Assembly (NCBI GenBank): GCA_022605955.1
Contig: JAKCOZ010000009.1
Coordinates: 4,030,001-4,094,000 of the forward strand
Source: Rallus limicola
Lineage: Eukaryota; Chordata; Aves; Gruiformes; Rallidae
Direction of reading: 5' to 3'
DNA: 64,000 nt
Shown: piece by piece, positions 29,901 to 44,000 of the stretch
Layout: each line of letters begins with the position of its first letter
How positions within the stretch are numbered: the first letter of the stretch is position 1
The notes under the pieces: model-generated
The model's database searches: none
The model's input: the letters and a program-made list of their open reading frames with translations, nothing else
What the model was told of the DNA's origin: nothing
Program-made: the position numbers and the translations under genes

Positions 29901-32900
29901 GCCAGGGCACAGCATCGTGTGACCCGGTTTGGCCATACCTCCCTGGTGGAAAATTCCTGCCCATGGGCAGCATCCTTCTGCCTTTGGCTAATGCACAGAG
30001 ATAACGGGTGCTGACAGGAGCCTGGCTGCTGACTGGGGCTTTACCCTGTGTAAGGAAGGTGGGAGGTGGGTTTGGCAGTGGAAGGAGCGTGATGCGATAG
30101 GAGAGACTGAGCTTGCAGAGGAGCCGGGGCTCTCTGAGGAGGTCACAGGAAGGGGTGCTTACGCTGAAAGTCAGTGCCTCATGATTACTCACAGCCAGGT
30201 CACTGGTATGCCAGGGAGGCTGGGGACAGGGTGTTCTTGTGCGTGGGATGGGGATCCAGACCTTGCGTGGTGTCAGAGCCGATCTATCCCTGGGTGGCAA
30301 CAGTAGGAGAGGTCACCATAAATTTCAGGGTCCTTATGGCGTTTCCCTGCAGTCCTCCAAGAGGCTCTCCCCTCTTCTTTTTCTCATCCTTCCCCTTTCT
30401 CCTCCCCCTTTATTTTTATGCAGTGGGACTTGCCTGCCCACGTTCTTAGAGCCCACCCAACTGGGGTGGATGCTGTGCTGACCCTTTGCAAATCTCAGAA
30501 TTTATTTCCAAAGCCTTTTTTTTTTTTCTTTTTTCCCCCCATTTCTTTTCTTATTTTCCACTGGATAGAAGAAGTGCTTTGTTTGACCCTTTGTTTGCAA
30601 AGGGAAAACAACCCTGATAGGTGTAGTTTAACTTTCAGCTCGAAGCTGTTTGACTTGCTGTGAAGGAACGATGCAGGTGTCTCAAGTCAATCCCATGCAG
30701 GAGTCTTTGCAAGATTAGAACTTGTAGCTTGTTTTGTGAATATATCCCAGGGAAACCTTTGCTCTGGTGGCAGCTCAGGATAGTTTCCAGCCTATCTCCA
30801 AAAGAAATCCTGAGTAAAAATAGATTTAGACAGACAAAACCATCCCAAAGACGTAAACGATCTGTCTGAAGAAAGGGCATAAAGAAAATCAGTGAGCAAG
30901 CAAAATCAGGAGTCCTAGGGAGATGGTGGACATCTGGAATCTTATGCTGGAAGGTGTCAGGGAAATGAGGGTAATTCATGTGGGGCATGCAGTAAAGCCT
31001 GGCTAGGAGTGATCCTGTTCCAAAAAGGGAGGCAGAGTGAGTATTTTATACCGGGCCATGAAGCAGTGCTGTCCTCCTGGACTTACTGCTCGATGCTGCT
31101 TGTGTGTGGGATCCTCATCCAGAGCACCTCATGTTGGTAAACAGGGTATGCTGGCTGAGGAGCACTTTGAGCCCAGTATCTACAAGTGCTCCTCTCCGCT
31201 GGAAGAAGAGGCACAGGGAGTGGTGTGAGTGGGCTAGCAGGAAGCCATGTCCTCTGCATACCTGTGAGCACTGAGGCTGAAGGAGGTGTGTCCCAAAACA
31301 GAGGCACAGTTCCCACCTGGGATGACCTCTCCCATTTCTCAGGGTTATGACTGGGATGCTAACAGGGATGCAGGGAGAGGCTGGTTGGGAGAAATCAAAG
31401 CAGCTCAGCTGCTTTTCCTGGCCTTTCCAGCAGTGATGCACTTGTCCAGTCCCAGCCCCGTCCCACTGTAGTGGTATATGCCAGCAAGAACAGGATCCCC
31501 AGCAAAATGTTATCATCAAGAGGCAGGTGGTAGCCCTGGGGCACCCTGCCATCTTGCTGACTCGGCTGGCCCTGATACGGAAGAAAACAGAGATGGGACT
31601 TACCAACCCAGTAACTGCCACTCCAAGGTGTGCTGGTGGGGAGAAGATGGATTCACAGAGCTGCAGAAACAGCCTCTCCTCCACCCAAGAGGATGCCTCC
31701 CAGGGGCTGTGCAGGGAACACTTCCAGGCTGAGCTGCTGGGTAGCAGAGTGTGGTGTCAGATGTGTGCAGCGTGTCCATGTGAAGCCCAGAGGAGAGAGA
31801 AAAATATTCCTGCTCTACTTCTTCCTCCATCCTTGCCTGATGTTGCAGCTTCCTCTGCCATATGGAGCCCTGTGACCTCGGGCCTGGACGCTGCACCGGG
31901 GTTTGCAAGTGATGCTCAGGGTTTGTGACTGACTCACACCCTGTTTCTCTGCATAGGTAAAGGGTCCATAGACAGAATAGAGAGTCTGCCCTCCAGGACT
32001 TTATACACCCCAGAGTGGCTAGCTGGAACTCTGGGGTCACCTGGGTGGCCTGATGATGGGGTGGAGGAAAGCCAGGCTTTAACCATCCCATCAAAGGTTT
32101 GGAGACCTCTGGCATCAGCAGCAGGGCCGCCACCTCTGCATGGTGGGAAAAGTTAGACAGAGTTAAGAGGAGGGGAAGAAGAAGAAGAAGAGGAAAAAAA
32201 ACCCAACCCAAAACCAAAGTAGATGGGGCCAGCCCTGTGCTGGAAACCAGAGGCTTGCTGCCAGGGGAGGAGGAGGGGGAGCTTGAGGAAAGGGGTGGCT
32301 GTTCCCTGCTCCCTGCCAGCCATTTGGGTAATATTGGCGGTGGTCACGTGCGGAGATCTGCTTGCAGCATAGCCTGCGTGTTTGCGCAGCACGGGGAGGG
32401 GGTGCGAAATCAGCTCCTGCTTCCAGGAATCCTCCCAGCACAGGATATGCAGCCGTGGAGCTGGTAAACATGATACAACCGCTGGCCTGTAACTCAATCG
32501 GCTCCCTGCATTAGCTGCTCCCTGCCCGGGGACCTCGCTAGCCCCATGGTGGGGGTGTCAGGGCACGGGACAGCGTGTCCCAGGGCAGGGGATGTTGCTG
32601 GTGGGGAGTCTGGAGCCATGGGAATCGTGTTGGAGGAGGGGGAGCTTCTGTAGCTGCGGGAGTTTGGATGTTCTTCTGGTGCAGCCTGGGTCCAGCTGCT
32701 GCTTTCAAACCCCCTCCAGCCTCAGCTGCGGGCTCCCCAGGTCAGAAATAGACACTCGGCTGAGGAGAAAATACTTCCCCAGACCCCCCCTTCCCCATTG
32801 TGACGGTGGCAGGAGCTGCAGGCCACAGCCTGCACCCATTCACAGATAACACCCACTCCCTGTGCTGGCTGCCAGCATGTCTGGAGCTGCTCCTAATCTG

Positions 32901-34000
32901 CCTGCTCACAAAAATACATGCTGCTTGGGCTCTTTGCCCCCCCTCTTCCTCCCCCCCCCCAACTTGGGAGAGCTTGTTTATTGCTGGGTGCAGGGAAACC
33001 GTGACCTCGGCTGCCTGTCATCCCCTTCGGCTCCTGGTCCCTGGAAGCGTCAGCATGCTGGCTGGGGACACGCAATGGGACACCCACCGCTCTGTGAGGG
33101 CAAAGGCAGGGTGCCTGGGCCCTAATTTCATGATGTCCCAGGGTGGGAGAGGATGGGGGTGGGAAGGGAACTGCACAATCACAAGAAGTTATAGTAATTA
33201 ACCTGGTGTCCAGCTTATGGATGGTTTCTGCTAACACCCTCTGTGCAGGGGGGCTAAGTACCAATGAGCCCAAGCATGAGGACTGGAGATGTAGGCATGG
33301 GGGTGAAATTAGTGAATACAGAGCATAAAGCTGTGCAGGTGAGGATGGGGATGAAGATCTGCTGTGGCTCCAGGCCAAAAGACACCATGAGGGTGAGATG
33401 TTCTTGGAGAGGGGCTCCCCACAGCATGGGAGACCCACTGCGTGTGTCCCACCCCCCGCATCAGGCAGCTTGCGATGAGAGGGGCAAGGAGGGTGGTCAG
33501 CAGGATGGGAGAGCCAGGGGAGATAGGAAGAGCTTGGCTGGTCTGGCTTAGCAAAGCCGGGAGGGGAACACGGAGCCTGCCCACCCTTGACCCCATGCCT
33601 GGGTCTTCAGCAAATTTGCCCCAGTCGATTTCTAAATATATTCTTCAGCTGAGACAGGGGAAGAAGGGGATCTGGCCTGGGCTTATTTATTTATTGATTT
33701 GATTTTAGCCCTCAGCTTAATTTCTGCCACGATGGAGGATGCAGCCAGGGGAGGCAGGGCCTGGCTGAGCAGCCCCCCGCGGGAAGCGGGGTGGGGTTTG
33801 TGCTGCCCGCCGCTTTATTTGTATTTTTAGAGCGCGCCGCAGGCACGAGGTCAGTGAAGTGAGTGAAATTCCACCCTGGAGCCCGGAGCGGCTCCTCGTC
33901 CCTGTCCCTCTCCTCCAGGGATGGGCTGGAGTCAACAGCTGAGCTGGGGCTCAAGTGTCTCGGCTGGGGAGAGGGACTCTGGGGCAGCTGGGCAGTGGGT
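24000..34000. other. Intergenic, no gene recognised
   Basis: No known protein or RNA gene was recognised. The stretch holds a C-rich low-complexity run at about 24021-24061, a purine run near 26014-26038, and a GTT repeat near 26258-26276. It also has an imperfect 29-base tandem at 29547-29604, a GAA repeat near 32176-32193, and a CpG-rich patch at about 33770-33860. No CR1 copy was seen, and the longest open frames have no family resemblance. Confidence 0.5.
29547..29604. repeat. Imperfect 29-base tandem, two copies
   Basis: TCCTCAAACAGC...TTGGTCC...TTC is repeated at 29547-29575 and 29576-29604 with about five mismatches. Confidence 0.65.
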
Positions 34001-34334
34001 GCTTGGGTTGCGGATGGAAAAGATGGGCACCAGCAAGGTGGTGGGCAGAGGGCAGGCCTCCTGCTGTCATCACATGCCTGGAAGCGAGGGTCTGGCTGTG
34101 CTGTGCCATGCCAGAGACCCCCATCCCAGGGTGGAACAAGGGCTTGCCAGTGCAAGTTATCTCAGTGGAGGATTTGTCTGGGGGAGGTAGGGGGTGTGGG
34201 AGTGCTGAGATGAGGCTGGGACAAACTGGGGAGGGGTGGGGAGCTGTGGGATACGCCAGGGAAGAGGCCAGGGTGTACCAGACTTGCTCAGTGGAGTCAT
34301 GAGTTGACACCATGGTGAGTCAAAAGGTTGGGGG

Positions 34335-34359
34335 GTGTGTGTGTGTGTGTGTGTGTGGG
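34335..34359. repeat. GT dinucleotide microsatellite
   Basis: About 11-12 uninterrupted GT units follow a G run. It is likely polymorphic. Confidence 0.85.
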
Positions 34360-34554
34360 GTGTGGAAAACCAAACCCTAGCAAATGGGAATGCATGAGGG
34401 CTTAAAATGGCACATCTCCTTGAGAACGCTCCTCGGGCCTCATCTTCATCATCTCCAGCAACAAGTGATGCAAATGAAGGATCCTGGCAGGGCTGGGGCT
34501 CAGCAGCAAGTGAGTCAGGCAGGCGGGAGTCCCACCACCTCCTGAGTCACTGCA

Positions 34555-34590
34555 GGCAGCGCTGCTGGACACGGCAGCGCTGCTGGACAC
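34555..34590. repeat. Exact 18-base tandem, two copies
   Basis: GGCAGCGCTGCTGGACAC occurs at 34555-34572 and unchanged at 34573-34590. Each unit contains the palindrome CAGCGCTG. Confidence 0.8.
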
Positions 34591-37329
34591 AGCAGCAGCA
34601 CCAGGAACTCCCCCTGTCTGTCTTCACTTCAAGGGGGGATGGAGTCACAGACCCCCTGGGGTGACTGCTTGGGAAAAGTTTTCACCATGTGAGCTAAACC
34701 TTGGAATAAAGAGGGAGAGCATCCCCTGGGATGCTGACCCTGCCAGAAAGTGTAGGAAGAGATGTTCCTGGGAAGAGCAGAAAGCGGCAGAGCCGATTTG
34801 CCTAGCTGATCAGGAGAGCTGCCATTTGAGAGCTGCTCCTTGCAAGGTGTGAAGCATCTTCCTCTGCGTTTTTCTGATGATCTCTGAGGAGACATTTTTC
34901 TTCCCAGCCTGAACTACCTAAATGCTTGGTATCACCCTGTTTGGGTGCTCTGTGTGCCCAGAGGTGATCCCCTTGGGGAGGGGCAGGGGGGGGGGGGGGC
35001 AATCACTTTCATCGGAACACACTGATGGGAGTCAGTGGGACCAGCATTCAAACCATTGCTCAAGCCTAAAATCCAGCGGTGAGGAGCCCTGCTTGAGGGA
35101 GCTGAGCCCTAGGAAAAGGAGATTTGAAGCGTGGGCTGCTGGGTGGCACGTTGCGGGCTGGCGTCAGGGAATGACGTTCCCTGCCACCCACGGTCTGTCA
35201 TTTCGCTTAGCCCCCCCTTCACTCTCAGGCCTGGGGATGTCCTTCCCTTGGCGTGCTGGTGCTGGGTGACATTTTGGGGAGAGGGGGGGGCCTGGCTCTG
35301 CTGGGTGTGAAAGTGGCTCAGGGATGCCCCATGGCCATTCTGTGCCCTTTCTGCCTGTCCGTACCGGGAGCAAACGCTCCCTTCTGCCCCCAGCCTAGGC
35401 CTTGCCTCCAGCACACAACAATTTGGGGGTGATTTCTTCCTCCTGACGCCCAGCGCAGCGTGTGCCCACACCTCCTGGGTGTCACAGTGCCTGTCCATGG
35501 CTCTGCTGTGGGGCATCCCCTCTGGTTTGGTTTGGTTTGGTTAGTTTGTTGGGGTTTTTTCCTTCCCAGACATCTGTCTCAGAGGTTCACCCTCTTTTTC
35601 CCCAAACCATCCATTTCCCCTCATGCCAAGCACCCCAGCACCAGCAGCTGAAGCCTCACTTGCTTTCCTGACACTTCCCACTCATGCTTTTCCCCTTTCC
35701 CCCGAGGGAATCACCTGTGCTCCCCAGCCTCCCTCGCCCGCAGAAGCATGCGGGAAACGTCTGCCCTCCTGTGTTCAAAGTCCCCTCCAAAGAGAAGCCA
35801 GGGATGTGCTGACTTCATGGAGTAAATATTTTCCATGACATCTCCTTCCGACATCTCCTTCTGGGCTCTGTACCTATAGCTGACCTGGCTCTGGGTTTGC
35901 AGCCTGCCTGAGCTGTGCTGGTGCAGGACACGGGGCTGAATCCTGCCCTCTCCTTGCCTCCCTGCACATCCCCATACAATGTCACTGCCTGAAGGTCTCA
36001 GTGACCTCTCTGGACAATCCTTTGGGGATTTTTGCTGGCAAATAAGGTGGCTCTTGGGCCAACACTGCTCCCCATAGACACCGAGTCCTGCTGACTTGCT
36101 GTGATGGCTTCTCCAACACTTCTCTCCTGCTCACAGCTAAAATGAGCCTGTGGTTATGAGCTGCAGCCAAGCCAGCTGAGATGCTGGAGGCAGCAGTCTT
36201 TGAGCAGGTGTGAAGCATCCGTGGGCCAGAGGTGGGATGTGGGGAGGTTGTATTGAAGTAGGAGCAACCTGTCACTAGGCAATGGAGGGGGACATCTGTT
36301 GACTCTCCTTGCTGCTCCCCGAGATGCATGGGAGGGGGATGGAGCGTCCAAGAGCTGTTTTCCACCTCCAACCTCCTGCTGCTCTTACTGTGTTGTTCCC
36401 TTCCCTGGTAGGGCTCTTCTCAAAGGGACAGTCACATGAGTGGTCTCAGCAGCTGTATTTACACCATGGGTACTGCAGAGCACAGGGCTCTTCGTGGACA
36501 AGGTCTGTTTTGTTTGCAGGACAAAAAAAGTGGGTGGCTTTTCCCCACCACCAGCTTGCTGAGAGCAGAGGCCATGGTCATTGTCCTGGTGAGGCTTTTC
36601 AAGCCAGATGCTGGCTCCCAGGTCTCCTGGGGAGGACATGACCAGGGAGCTTCATACCTCTGCCTACAGGATTGGATCCTTTAGGAGTACATCCCTATCA
36701 CCTCTTGTGCAACAGGGAGCAAACACAGGATGCTGCCAGCAATGATGCCAAGCTCGTGGCACAGAGCAGGAGGTGTCAAAAGATGCTCACGTCAGCCTCA
36801 CTGGCAGCCCTGTGCCTCCTGCGTTGGCCATGGAAGGAGGATTGCCCAAGCAACTTGGTGTGGGCATTGCAGAGCCCTTTGTTTCCAGGGCTGGGTCTCA
36901 CCTCTGTGGGCCAGGGGGCCAGCTGTGCCCTTCCTCCTGGCAGCTTCTCCTGGGTTTGTGTAAGAGGTACTGGTTCTTCCCCATGGGAGAGGTGCTGTTC
37001 TTATCTATGGGGTTATAAGTGCTGCACAGAAAATTAATATTAAACAGCTGGGTGTTCTTAGGAGATTGTTGGGGGGGGTGGGGGGGGGTGGTTTGGCTTT
37101 TTAGCAAGCTGCTTTTAAAAATATTTATTTATTTTGTTACCAGCTCTCTTTTTGGCAGCCAGGGAATCGTTTTTTCCACTCTCTATGCAGCTTGCCTGAG
37201 GGCAGGTTCATGGGGACACACTTAAGGATGCAGTGAAATGCTTGGCTGGGCCAGGCTGTGACTTCTAGATTTACCTGCTGCCGAACTAGTGATGGATTTC
37301 TTCCCTCTATCCCATGCTCCTGAAGAAAT

Positions 37330-37360
<31 letters not shown>

Positions 37361-37361
37361 G
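37330..37361. repeat. GT dinucleotide microsatellite, interrupted
   Basis: GT units run with a single TTT interruption near 37340. Confidence 0.85.
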
Positions 37362-40300
37362 CACGGTGCCCAGCACTCCCCTACGGCTGCAAACAGCAGC
37401 GCTCTGGAGCTGGAGCATCAAATGCGCAGGCTGCTTTCGATGAGCTGGAAAAGAGGGTGAGCTCATTTGCCTGCACACAGGAGATGCACGTGTCCCTGGC
37501 ACGTTCTTGCACCTCTTTTCATCTGCTTCTTGGAGGAGGCATGTATCCTTGCTCTTAAGCAAGCGCTGCACTCTTCCTTGCCAATACCAGGGTCGGGATC
37601 TGCTCCCGGGAGGATGTAAAGGGTGTGTGTGGGGGGATGACAGCTTGGTGTTGGGGGGGAATGGGACCATGCTGGAAGTGCCTGCCTTGCTGGATGTGGA
37701 AAACTTTGAGGAGGGGTGTTGCATCATGTGTTGGAGGGTGAAGCTTAGCTGGATGTATAAATCTTGGCTTTCCTGGAGGCCTGGGTCTTCCCTGGGGCTG
37801 CTGCTCTGTCTCCTCATGTTTCTGGGGAGAGGAAGCTGCAGTGAACCTCACTGCAAACACACATTGGATGGGGGGGGGGAGGGTTGGCTGCTTTTTTTGG
37901 GCTGGGTTTTAATTTTTTGGGGGGTGGAGGGGGAAGGGAGGGGGGGCTATGACAGGGTGTATGTGTGTGGAATTTGTGTGTTCAGTTAGAACAATAAAAC
38001 ATCTGTTCCTGAGCCCAGCAGCTGGACCGAACTGAAATGACGTTAGCATCCATTATCCTCCGGGATGGGGAGACTGACGGGGGAATGGCGCAGCTTCCCT
38101 TAACGCTGAAAAACAGATGAGAACAACAGCTTGGTGAGGTGGCTGGTGTTCCCAGAGAGCCTCCAAACAGCCCCCCCACTCCAGCCCTCCCGGTGGGGCA
38201 CCCGCTGTTGTGCACCGAACATCAGCCCTGGGGTGAGTGCAGGAGATGCTTTTGCAACCATCAGAGGGTAAGACCCATTTTTGGGTGGAAGGGCTTACAG
38301 ACACCGTGGGGGAAGATTGCACCAACCCAATACAAATACACATGTACAAAATCAAAGTGCCTCTTTTTTGGGGGGTGGGGGATTGTTACAGGTGTACCCA
38401 CCTCTTACAGGGCCAGCCAGGACATCGGCTATGGTAGGTGCAGCCTGGAAGCAGAGCTGGGGTTCACGGCAGGATGGGATGATGCAGAATCACGTTCCCT
38501 GGGTACAGAAAGGGGCTATTAACAGGGAGAAAGGCGGGGGAGTGATGGAGCACAATGGCTCTGATTTGTTGGCAGTCACGACCTACAGTCCCTGGCAGCA
38601 CCTCAAAGCAGCTGTGAAGTGCCAGTCGGTGGCGATGCTTCAGCGCGTGATGCGGGGCGCCTGACCCTGGTGTAAGGCTGGGATGCGGGGCTGCCCAGTG
38701 GGGAGGGCACTGAGCCCTGAGCTGGCTTCTCCTCCCTGGGGCCCCGCAGAGGAAACCCAAGAGCCATGCTTGCCATGGGCTAAATGCTCTGGAGACATGG
38801 TGGCTTTACTTTCCAGGGCTCCCACCAAACCCATCGGTCCATACCTGGGTAGATATGGTTTTTTCCCTCTTAGAGAACTGCAGGCACACACATCAAAAGA
38901 TAAAATCCTGAACAAGCTGCCTAGAAGAAGGTTATTTCCCCACATCCTGGGAGCACAGAGGAAAACCGTGGCAGTAGGAAGACTCGAGGCAATTAGCAGG
39001 GAGTAGCATTTTTTACGAGCGAGCTGCTTTATACCTGCGCAGCCAGATGCATGAATAACTTAACGAAGGCTTCAGGAAATAATTTTGGCTGCTGTGGTTT
39101 TGGAGCCTACTAAAATAGCTTCCCTGCTCCCCTGGGGAGCTGCAAATTTTCAGGCCTGACAGCTTCCAGCACCCCGTGGGTGAAGTACAGCTGCTTGTCA
39201 CAAAGGATGAGCAGCTGTGGGCAGGGCTGGAGGGGGAAATGGGGCTCGCAGGAGCATCACCCAGCAAAGACATCGCCAAGAGAAACCCCTTTGCTTCCTT
39301 CCCAGAGCCCTTTCCCTCTGATCCCTGATTGCCTTTGGCCTCCAGCCTTGGTTATATCAACAAGACACGCTGGGCCAATGCCACCCCAGGTGTCACGTCC
39401 AACGTTCCACTGCCTCTCTGCTCGGAATCTGGGCTCCTGCCCTGGCTTCTCCTACCAGAATACAGAGCCCAGCCAGGAAAGCCTCCAAAAACCCTCACTC
39501 CAAAGAGGCTTGGCAGATTTAGGAGCAAAAGTAAAGGAAGCTTTGGCTTTAAAAAAAAATGGAAAACCAAATCACTTTGTCCCAAAGCAACTGAACTTAC
39601 CCCTGTATGTCTATTTTTTTTGGTTATGTACTGTACTTCAGCCTGTTTTCTCAAGCCTTTCAAAAGTGAGCGTGTCATCATTCTGTTTGCCTGTCTCTCC
39701 ACTTTTTTTCTGCTGAACTGGCTGATTTCAGCCAGATCTGACAAAAAGACATGAATTTCTCCCCAATATTCAGGTCTTTCTGGATGCAGGTGCCAGTGAT
39801 GGAGGCTAGGCATTGAGAGAAGGGCTTGCTGGGTCCCCAGTTTCCCAAAAACTCCTCGCTGGTGGTGACCCCATCATCTTGTGTGTTGGACAGCTGGGGA
39901 GCCTGGCTAGGAAAGGGGGAGATCCGGGATGTTCTGTGAAGGACAGGGGGATGGGAAATGGAATTAATAGGAAAAACTACACACACACACACCACAAGAC
40001 TGGGTTAGGGAATAGTTTGTCAGCCAGATGCAAAACTTGGTAATCCCTTGGTGCTGGGGTGAGGAGGGCTACGCTGAGAGGCCAAAGGCGTGCATGCAAG
40101 ACGGGGCTACCCTTACTTCAGCATCTCTTCCCCTCCCTGCCTGGCAGCAGAAACAGCCTGGAGAGACCCTCTGATGCATTGGGATCTGGGGGGTGGAGTT
40201 GAGATAAGGTCTGAGGTCCCTTCGCCCCATCTGATTCTCCAGTGATCTGTCTGCAAGCTCTCCCTTTCTTCTTTTGACCCAGTTTGCAGTGGCCTGCTTT

Positions 40301-41057
40301 TCCCAACCTGCTCTGTAATCCTTAAGTAATAGGAGGCAGATGCCTGAACATCTCTGGAGGAGCCAGACCTTAATCCCCACCTACAGTGCTCTGGCTCCCT
40401 GCAAACTGCCTCATGTCTGCAAAACATGCCCCTACCCCTGGAAAAAGTGCCCAGACGGATGTGGGCGGTGAGGTCACCAGGCAAGGAGGTGCTGTGGAAG
40501 GGCTGGAATAGAGCATCCACTGGGATGGAGCCTTAGCTGGGATGGAGCATCACCTGGAGCAGGCTTCGAAGAGCTGGATGGGCCAGAAAATGCTAAACCA
40601 GGCGCAGAAGGAGTGTGAGGCGAGAGCCATACAGCTGCCTGCCTAGGAGAAGGGAGCTGGGATAGGGGAAGAAGGGGAGAAAGCAAGGCAGGGGTAGCAT
40701 GGGCAGTGGCTAGGCAAGGGATGCCCGGCTCTACCTTGTCCCTTCAGTTCTTCCCGCTGCCAGGGTAGGGCATAGCCTCAGGCTGGGGCTAAAAGTGTGG
40801 TAGTATCATCTGCGACCCACCTCTGTGGAGGGTTTGCTCTCTTCAGGGCACCAGGGCTGCCTCCACTCTCAACCCAGGCTAGGGCAGCTGGGGTGGGGAG
40901 GCTATGGGGCTGGGAGCTCTCCTCCCCCTGCTACTCCTCACCCCATCATTTCAACACACCCCCTCTACCTCGGCCTTGTTTGCACAGCTCAAAATGTTCC
41001 GAGCACTATCAGTGTTTGCACTTTTGCCACTGTTTGTGCTAGTTGCACTTTAAAGGC

Positions 41058-41063
41058 AATAAA
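41058..41063 (+). terminator. Candidate isolated poly(A) signal
   Basis: AATAAA lies in an A/T-rich island (GGCAATAAAGTCAAGC), followed by TTTGTTTGCC, a plausible downstream element. AGGCAATAAAG can pair imperfectly with CTTTGTTTGCCT across a 5-base loop. No coding exon was recognised upstream. Confidence 0.25.
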
Positions 41064-44000
41064 GTCAAGCTTTGTTTGCCTACAAGGAAACTGTATTTTT
41101 ATTCCCTGGTTAGACAAACCAGAGCTCACCCTAAAACACGGCACCAACCTCTCCTGTGAGCCTTGGGCCTGCTTGGGCTCCTGGGGGGTGAGGAAAGGGG
41201 GCTTTATGTGTACAAACGCAACTGCCCAGCACTCCACAGGGTCTGCGTGCCAGGCTTTGCACTTCATTGGGGGGGGAGGGGCTGAAGCCAGCATCCTGCT
41301 CCCCACTTCCACCTTTCACCCTTCAGCTGGTCCCCCAAAGCCATCACCAAGGTATCTGGGGTCACACAGCCCCATCAGGCTCGTTTCCAAATGAACTAGG
41401 GTTACCCCTGGCAAAGCAGCTTCGCCCCCGACTAAATCCCGGGGCTTACGGGAGCAGCGTGGGAGCTGGGTGCTGCCAGCGGCACGGGGTGACGCAGGCC
41501 CCACCGGTGCAGAGCGGTGGGCTCACGTGTGCCCACCTGCACGCCGCCGTCCCCGCACCCTGACACTGGCACCGTCATGCTGGCTCCCACTCGCTGTCCC
41601 TGTCCCGTGGGTTAAACAGTAACAGGCGGGGGCCAGCACAAGGCCAGACGGGTCTCAGACGTGACACAGGCCTGGGTGTTATTTCTGGAGAAAGTAATGC
41701 TAAGGAAAGGCCTTCCTCCATGCTGCTGCGTGACTCTCCCCTGTCTGGCTGCTCCTTCATCACTGGTCACAGAAAGCCTTCCTCCTCCTTGGCTCCCCAT
41801 CTGCTTTCTCCATCCTTCCTGGCTTAGCAGCTCTGCTGACCCGCTCAGCGCGTTGCTGCGGGGTATTTTCACACCTAAGGTCCACCTGGGAGGAGGAGAT
41901 GCTGCTGGGGTGTGTGCTAAGCCTCCTCGCGGTGATGTCAGCTCTGCTGCTGACCCCACTGTCCCACCTGAGCCCTTGGTACCACTCCAGCATCACCCTC
42001 ACGGGGCAGAGCCCACTGAAAACCCAGCTCTCCACAGGCCCTGGGGGCTGGGTGCCTGGAAGGCGACTGCAGCTGCCTATTTTTCCTGGAAGGGCAAGTG
42101 CTTCTTTCAACCTATCCCTCAGTAAGGTACTTTCCACACCCCACCGGGGCACATGGCGTCCCTCAAAAGAGCAGCTGCGATGGCTCAGCACCAGGAACAC
42201 AGTGTAACAGAGGCACCTGGGCCTGGAAATCACAACCTGCACAGATGTGAGTGGGGAATAAGCTGGGGGGAGGAGGGGGGAGGGAAACCCCCCCCAAAGG
42301 ATAGCTGTGGGAAAGGCAAGGCTCTCGCTGAGATGGAAATAATGGCAGTGGTCAAGTCTTCGTGACCCAAAATGCTGGTGCTGTCAGTGTGTGGCAGCTA
42401 ACCCTGCCCTCTCCTGGCCACTGGCTCGCTGGCAGCTGGCCCCTTTGGGAAATTGCCTGGATTCTGGAATGTGCCCCCCAAGAAATGCTGGTTGAGGGGT
42501 GCAGCTCACACGGGGTGGGCTGGGGAGCCTGGTAGCATCTTAGGGAGTGGCTTTAGGCTCCTTGGAAAAGCAAGGAGGGAACACTGTCAACAAACCAGGA
42601 CTGAAGCACTGGGGAGCCCTGAGGTGGAGTGGAGCACACGGAGGAGCCCTGCGAGATGCTCAGTGGTGGGGAGGAGGTCCTGTGGCTGAGGGACATGGCC
42701 ACAGGGGCAGGATGGGACCAACTGAATTGGCATAACCCTTCTGCAGTACCGAGCTAGTGGCAGCCCTGGCTTTCCTGCAGCAGTCATGCATCTGTGTTAA
42801 ATGCCTGGCTTCACACCCCCACCCCCAGATTCATTTTGGGGGTGTTTTTGGATGGGGAGGAGTGAGTGCTGCTGGCTCAGCAGTGCATCTTGATGCCTCC
42901 TTGCCAAGGAAGGACCAGTGGCTCCTTGAATTCCCTATTTTTTTTCATGGGGACCATTTTCCCCAGTGCAGGAACAAGTAGCCAGAGTTTGCTATGCTGC
43001 AAACTTCCCATCTTGGAGGGGACAGCCAGTCCAAATCGGGGCTGGGCTGCTCCCACTCAGCATGGGCCGAGCCGTGCAGGTGGGCACTGGGCTGCCAGCT
43101 CCCACCCGCTCATGGGTCCAGACCAACACTCCTGGGAGCCCTCAAGGCTCTGCTGGTACTCATTTCCCTAAGAAATCGTGATAGCAACATGTTGGAGGCA
43201 CTGCCGAGTGGTGCAAGCTCCTGGGACTAAGCCTGCCTCAGCCCAGACATGGGGAGTGGGGGTTGAGCTTGGATAGGAGACATGTCCTGGTCCCTGTACT
43301 GCATCCCAGAGCCCGCAGGCCAGTGGCATGGGGTCACACCGACGTATCTGCAGTGCTAATTGCTGCCTGTAATCCCAGGATTATGTTTTACTGCTTGTTC
43401 TATGCCTCCTGCTGTAGGAGCTCCCATCCCTACCCCAGGCCAAACCGCAGGCCTTGGGACTCTCCTAATTAAATGCTTTTTTTTTTTCCTTCTCCTTCTT
43501 TACATCGTGTTTTTTAATGCAATTTAAAACACATGGCATAAAGATACAGAGACCCACATCCTTCTGCCAGCCCACCCCGTGTGTCCCTTGGGGTTAGTGA
43601 CCAAGTACCAAGCCTGAGGGGACCACTGCCACCGGGCTCATGCTGGATATATCCCCCTTTTCCCTGCTCCCAAGTGCTATCACCTGGAATGGGTATGATG
43701 CAAGGACCCATTTTGGGATGCTGGGGTCCACCCTGCAGCACCAGGCTTGGGCAGGGCAAATCCCTGCTCATCCCAGGCAGAACAGCCGTCTGTGGCATCC
43801 ATCAAAATGCAGGGACCTCTTTGGGAACAGCTGTATTTCATCCCTGGATCTGGAGCTGTTTATGAAATTAGCAGGACAAGACAAATGGTGATTTTTGTTT
43901 CAGCAGACGCGCTGTGTGCCAGGCACTTCGCAGGAGATAAATCTCTGACCTTGTAATTGTGTTTCTTCTCATTCCTCCCTCCCTGGCTTCAAATAAATGG

